64,000 nucleotides of DNA from Falsiroseomonas sp046052145 (GTDB taxonomy: Bacteria > Pseudomonadota > Alphaproteobacteria > Acetobacterales > Acetobacteraceae), in assembly GCA_046052145.1 (NCBI GenBank), contig JBJOMW010000017.1, positions 1 through 64,000 of the forward strand, in the 5' to 3' direction. Below the pieces are notes generated by a model. It saw only the letters and a program-made list of their open reading frames with translations. It was not told where the DNA came from and ran no database searches. Shown one piece after another: positions 60,173-64,000 of this stretch (position 1 is its first letter; the number at the start of each line of letters is the position of its first letter). The translations under genes and the position numbers were made by a program.

Positions 60173-62599
60173 TCAGTGCGGGCGGACGCCTGTGATGTCG
60201 CCGCCCGCTGCCGTCGTCGGCGGCGTTTCGGCCGGCTCTTCCCAGGTGATGGGCTCAGGCGCGCGCACCAGCGCCTTGCCGATCACCTCATCCACATGGC
60301 TGACCGCGGTGATCGTGAGCGCCTTCTTCACGCTGTCCGGAATCTCGGCCAGGTCCTTCTCATTGTCCTTCGGGATGAAGACGGTGGTGACGCCCGCACG
60401 CAGCGCCGCCAGCAGCTTTTCCTTCAGGCCACCGATCGGCAGCACGCGGCCGCGTAGCGTGATCTCGCCCGTCATCGCGACATCGCGGCGCACCGGAATG
60501 CCCGTCAGCACGGAGACCATGGAGGTCGCCATGGCGATGCCCGCACTCGGCCCATCCTTCGGCGTCGCACCTTCCGGCACATGGACGTGGATGTCGCGCT
60601 TCTCGAACAGCGTCGGCTTCAGGCCGAAGCTCGTCGCACGCGAGCGCACATAGCTCATCGCGGCGCTGACGCTCTCCTGCATCACGTCGCCGAGCTTGCC
60701 GGTCTGCTTCACATTGCCCTTGCCGGGCAGCATCACCGATTCGATCGTCAGGATCTCACCGCCCACCTCGGTCCAGGCAAGGCCGGTGACGACGCCCACC
60801 ATGTCCTCCGCCTCAGCCTCGCCGTAGCGGAACTTCCGCACACCAGCGAACTTCTCGAGGTTCTTGACGGTGACCGCGACCTTCTTCGACTGCTTCGCGA
60901 CGATCTCGCGCACCGCCTTGCGCGCGACACCCGACAGCTCGCGCTCCAGGTTGCGCACGCCGGCTTCCCGCGTGTGGTAGCGCACCATGTCGCGGACCGC
61001 GTCGTCGCTGATCGTCCACTCGCCCTTCTTCAGCCCATTGGCCTCGGCGACCTTGGGCAGCAGGTGGCGCTTGGCGATCTCGACCTTCTCATCCTCGGTG
61101 TAGCCAGGGATGCGGATGATCTCCATGCGGTCCAACAGCGGCTGCGGCATCCGCAAGCTGTTCGCCGTGGTGATGAACATCACGTCCGAAAGGTCGTAAT
61201 CCACTTCCAGATAGTGATCGTTGAAGGTGCCGTTCTGCTCGGGGTCCAGCACCTCCAGCAGCGCCGCGGAGGGATCGCCCCGCCAATCGGCGCCAAGCTT
61301 ATCGATCTCATCGAGCAGGAAGAGCGGGTTCGACGCCTTCGCCTTCTTCATGCCCTGGATGACCTTGCCCGGCATGGAGCCGATATAGGTCCGACGGTGG
61401 CCGCGCACCTCTGCCTCATCGCGCACGCCGCCCAAGGACATGCGCACGAAGTTCCGCCCCGTGGCCTTGGCGATGGATTTGCCGAGCGAGGTCTTGCCCA
61501 CACCCGGCGGCCCGACCAGGCACAGGATCGGCCCGCGGATCTTCTGGCTGCGCGACTGCACGGCCAGGTATTCGATGATCCGCTCCTTCACCTTCTCGAG
61601 CCCGTAGTGGTCGGCGTCGAGCACCTTCTCCGCCGCGACGATGTCGTTGCGGATGCGCGTCTTCTTCTTCCAGGGGATCGAGAGAATCCAGTCGAGGTAG
61701 TTCCGCACCACCGTCGCCTCGGCGGACATGGGCGACATGGATTTGAGCTTCTTAAGCTCGCCCAGCGCCTTCTCCCGCGCTTCCTTGGTAAGCTTGGTGG
61801 CCTTGATCTTGGCCTCGAGCTCCGCGGCCTCGTCCTTGCCGTCCTCGCCCTCGCCCAGCTCCTTCTGGATCGCCTTCAGCTGCTCATTCAGGTAGTACTC
61901 GCGCTGCGTCTTCTCCATCTGCCGCTTCACGCGGTTACGGATGCGCTTCTCCACCTGCAGCACGCCGATCTCGCCCTCCATATGGGCGAAGACGCGCTCG
62001 AGCCGCGGGGAGACGCCGGCGGTCTCCAGCAGCTCCTGCTTCTCGCTGATCTTGAGGTTGAGGTGGCTGGCCACCGTGTCGGCGAGCTTCGACGCGTCCT
62101 CGATCTGGTTGATCGAAACCAGCACCTCCGGCGCGATCTTCTTGTTGAGCTTGATGTAGCTCTCGAACTGCGTGACGACGCTGCGGGCCAGCGCCTCCTG
62201 CTCGCGGCCTTCGGCCGCCGGCTCTTCCGCCATCGGGCTGGCGAAGGCTTCGAAATAGGGGTCGGTGGATTTGTAGGCCGAGATCTGCGCGCGGCGTCCG
62301 CCTTCGACCAGCACCTTCACCGTGCCGTCGGGCAGCTTCAGCAGCTGCAGCACGGTCGAGACGGTGCCGACCATGTAGAGGTCGTCCACGCCAGGATCGT
62401 CCTGCGCCGCGTTCTTCTGGGCGACGAGCAGGATCTGCTTGTCGTCGCGCATCACCGCTTCCAGCGCACGCACGGATTTCTCGCGCCCGACGAAGAGCGG
62501 CACGATCATGTGCGGGAAGACGACGATGTCGCGCAGGGGCAGCACGGGCAGCAATTCGCCCGCGCCGAGTGCCGGTTTGTCTTGGGGATGGGCCGCCAT
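60173..62599 (-). CDS. lon: ATP-dependent protease Lon
   Basis: An 808-residue AAA+ serine protease degrading damaged and regulatory proteins in the cytoplasm. The N-terminal substrate-recognition domain (about 12-205) is followed by a coiled coil (around RQMEKTQREYYLNEQLKAI). Walker A is GPPGVGKT at 363-370, Walker B FLLDEIDK near 428-435. The protease domain has the nucleophile Ser685 in KDGPSAGIAMA and Lys728 in GGLKEKLLAALRAG. It is encoded 222 bp downstream of clpX, as in most Proteobacteria. Confidence 0.97.
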   Translation of the reverse strand: MAAHPQDKPALGAGELLPVLPLRDIVVFPHMIVPLFVGREKSVRALEAVMRDDKQILLVAQKNAAQDDPGVDDLYMVGTVSTVLQLLKLPDGTVKVLVEGGRRAQISAYKSTDPYFEAFASPMAEEPAAEGREQEALARSVVTQFESYIKLNKKIAPEVLVSINQIEDASKLADTVASHLNLKISEKQELLETAGVSPRLERVFAHMEGEIGVLQVEKRIRNRVKRQMEKTQREYYLNEQLKAIQKELGEGEDGKDEAAELEAKIKATKLTKEAREKALGELKKLKSMSPMSAEATVVRNYLDWILSIPWKKKTRIRNDIVAAEKVLDADHYGLEKVKERIIEYLAVQSRSQKIRGPILCLVGPPGVGKTSLGKSIAKATGRNFVRMSLGGVRDEAEVRGHRRTYIGSMPGKVIQGMKKAKASNPLFLLDEIDKLGADWRGDPSAALLEVLDPEQNGTFNDHYLEVDYDLSDVMFITTANSLRMPQPLLDRMEIIRIPGYTEDEKVEIAKRHLLPKVAEANGLKKGEWTISDDAVRDMVRYHTREAGVRNLERELSGVARKAVREIVAKQSKKVAVTVKNLEKFAGVRKFRYGEAEAEDMVGVVTGLAWTEVGGEILTIESVMLPGKGNVKQTGKLGDVMQESVSAAMSYVRSRATSFGLKPTLFEKRDIHVHVPEGATPKDGPSAGIAMATSMVSVLTGIPVRRDVAMTGEITLRGRVLPIGGLKEKLLAALRAGVTTVFIPKDNEKDLAEIPDSVKKALTITAVSHVDEVIGKALVRAPEPITWEEPAETPPTTAAGGDITGVRPH

Positions 62600-62636
62600 C
62601 AGGACCTCACTGGGGACGATCGGCGGGGGGCCGCCC

Positions 62637-62665
62637 GCGGCGGTCCGGAAATCCGGACCCGCCGC
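62637..62665 (-). other. hairpin in the clpX-lon intergenic region
   Basis: GCGGC plus GGTCCGG (62637-62648), loop AAAT, CCGGACC, one bulged C, then GCCGC (62661-62665): a 12-bp stem in the lon leader or clpX trailer. No T run follows on the minus strand, so it is more likely a processing or Rho-related structure than an intrinsic terminator. Confidence 0.45.
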
Positions 62666-62746
62666 TTGGTGGCACGGCCCCGCGCCACGGGAATGTCATG
62701 GAGATGGCCCCCCTGCCCCGCCGCTGCAAGCGCCCGACGATCGTGT

Positions 62747-62775
62747 GAGCGACCGGCGCAGGAGCGACCGGCGCA
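62747..62775. repeat. tandem 15-bp direct repeat between clpX and lon
   Basis: GAGCGACCGGCGCA occurs at 62747-62760 and again at 62762-62775, one base apart. It lies in the region expected to hold the lon promoter and could be a repeated protein-binding site or a simple duplication. The rest of 62600-62821 holds no gene. Confidence 0.7.
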
Positions 62776-62821
62776 AAGGGCGCCGGCGACGCGGGAAGGT
62801 TCGGGGGGCTGCAGCACGCGC

Positions 62822-64000
62822 TCAGCTGGCAGCCTGCTCCGCCTGGCGCTCGCCATAGATGAAGAGCGGGCTGGCGCGGCCTTCGGCAACCTCGCCATTC
62901 ACCACCACCTCCTCGACATCCTCGAGACCGGGGAGGTCGAACATGGTGGCAAGCAGAATGCTCTCCATGATGGAGCGCAGGCCGCGTGCGCCGGTGCGGC
63001 GCTGGATGGCCCGCGTCGCGACGGAGCGCAGCGCATCATCGGTGAAGGTGAGCTTCGCGCCCTCCATCTCGAACAGGCGCTGATACTGCTTCACCAGCGC
63101 GTTCTTCGGCTTGGTGAGGATCTCGATCAGCGCCTTCTCGTCCAGATCCTCAAGCGTCGCGACCACCGGCAGGCGGCCGATGAATTCGGGGATCAGGCCG
63201 AACTTCAGCAGGTCCTCGGGCTCGACCTCGCGCAGGATGGCGCCGGTGCGGCGGTCGTCGGGCGCGCGCACCTCAGCGCCGAAGCCGATGCCGGAGCCCT
63301 TGCCGCGGCTGCCGATGATCTTCTCAAGCCCCGCAAAGGCGCCGCCGCAGATGAAGAGGATGTTGGTCGTATCCACCTGCAGGAATTCCTGCTGCGGATG
63401 CTTCCGCCCGCCCTGCGGGGGGACGCTCGCGACCGTGCCTTCCATGATCTTGAGCAGCGCCTGCTGGACGCCCTCCCCGCTCACATCGCGGGTGATGGAG
63501 GGGTTGTCCGACTTGCGGCTGATCTTATCGACCTCGTCGATATAGACGATGCCGCGCTGCGCCCGCTCGACGTTGTAATCGGCCGATTGCAGCAGCTTCA
63601 GGATGATGTTCTCGACATCCTCGCCGACATAGCCGGCTTCGGTCAGCGTCGTCGCATCCGCCATGGTGAAGGGCACGTCGAGGATGCGCGCCAGCGTCTG
63701 CGCCAGCAGCGTCTTCCCCGAGCCCGTCGGCCCGATCAGCATGATGTTGGACTTCGCGATCTCCACATCGCCGGACTTCCCGGCATGGGCGAGGCGCTTG
63801 TAGTGGTTGTGGACGGCCACCGAGAGCACGCGCTTGGCGTGGTCCTGCCCGATCACGTAATCGTCAAGAACCTTGCAGATCTCGCGCGGCGTCGGCACGC
63901 CATCGCGGGACTTCACGAGGGTCGTCTTGTGCTCCTCGCGGATGATGTCCATGCACAACTCGACGCATTCATCGCAGATGAACACGGTCGGCCCGGCGAT
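62822..64000 (-). CDS. clpX: ATP-dependent Clp protease ATP-binding subunit ClpX (5' end beyond window)
   Basis: The C-terminal 392 residues of ClpX, the hexameric unfoldase that feeds ClpP. The gene runs off the right edge: the last codons read IAGPTVFICDECVELCMDII, which is the second half of the N-terminal zinc-binding domain, so about 30 residues are missing. Walker A is GPTGSGKTLLAQTLA, Walker B IVYIDEVDKI, with the RGIVYID and GVQQALLKIMEG blocks and sensor-2 RRTGARGLRSIMES. clpP would be expected just outside the window. The GTG inside the frame at 63985 is an internal Val, not a start. Confidence 0.97.
   Translation of the reverse strand: MAGPTVFICDECVELCMDIIREEHKTTLVKSRDGVPTPREICKVLDDYVIGQDHAKRVLSVAVHNHYKRLAHAGKSGDVEIAKSNIMLIGPTGSGKTLLAQTLARILDVPFTMADATTLTEAGYVGEDVENIILKLLQSADYNVERAQRGIVYIDEVDKISRKSDNPSITRDVSGEGVQQALLKIMEGTVASVPPQGGRKHPQQEFLQVDTTNILFICGGAFAGLEKIIGSRGKGSGIGFGAEVRAPDDRRTGAILREVEPEDLLKFGLIPEFIGRLPVVATLEDLDEKALIEILTKPKNALVKQYQRLFEMEGAKLTFTDDALRSVATRAIQRRTGARGLRSIMESILLATMFDLPGLEDVEEVVVNGEVAEGRASPLFIYGERQAEQAAS

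Overview
The window is 64 kb of very GC-rich chromosomal DNA from an alphaproteobacterium. Gene content and order (lpxD-fabZ-lpxA-lpxI after bamA, rpsB-tsf-pyrH-frr-uppS-cdsA-dxr-rseP, nuoA-N followed by birA-coaX-rnj-DUF1467-proS-lolC-lolD, clpX-lon-hupB), a short ProRS without an insertion domain, LpxI in place of LpxH, and a GAAC-N7-GAAC SOS box all point to Alphaproteobacteria. A Bug-type tripartite tricarboxylate receptor and general gene style suggest Acetobacteraceae (Roseomonas-like). That family-level placement is inference only. The first bases are a 27-G homopolymer, which looks like a contig-end artefact.

Layout. (1) 1-6.7 kb is a mixed region: PrkA-type serine kinase, a FAD-dependent oxidoreductase divergent from a periplasmic Bug receptor, and an Old-Yellow-Enzyme/TMADH-type flavo-iron-sulfur reductase. 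(2) 6.8-12.0 kb runs on the plus strand: trpG-trpD-trpC, moaC-moeA, then lexA with its own SOS operator. trpE is not present. (3) 12.0-16.8 kb: comEC on the minus strand, then gltX and an orphan OmpR-type response regulator on the plus strand. (4) 16.9-64 kb: essentially every gene is on the minus strand. Read in the direction of transcription, from right to left, this is clpX, lon, hupB, tRNA-Val, tRNA-Asp, the 14-gene complex I operon nuoA-N, birA, coaX, rnj, DUF1467, a candidate small RNA, proS, a tiny membrane-protein ORF, lolC, lolD, a type II NADH dehydrogenase, dnaE, DUF3126, a structured RNA-like segment, rpsB, tsf, pyrH, frr, uppS, cdsA, dxr, rseP, bamA, ompH/skp, lpxD, fabZ, lpxA, lpxI and gloA.

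How it fits together. The minus-strand block is a core growth and envelope programme: protein quality control (ClpX, Lon), respiration (NDH-1 plus NDH-2), cofactor and RNA processing enzymes, lipoprotein export (LolCD), replication (DnaE), translation (S2, EF-Ts, RRF, ProRS), and isoprenoid, phospholipid and lipid A synthesis together with outer-membrane protein assembly (Dxr, UppS, CdsA, RseP, BamA, Skp, Lpx enzymes). No phage, IS element, CRISPR array or defence locus was seen.

The least expected things are non-coding or very small: a compact minus-strand sRNA candidate between DUF1467 and proS (promoter-like boxes, 9-bp hairpin, exposed UUUCCUCCC anti-Shine-Dalgarno stretch, strong terminator); a 56-codon hydrophobic ORF packed between proS and lolC; and a highly structured interval upstream of rpsB with an SRP-RNA-like GGAA hairpin on the plus strand.
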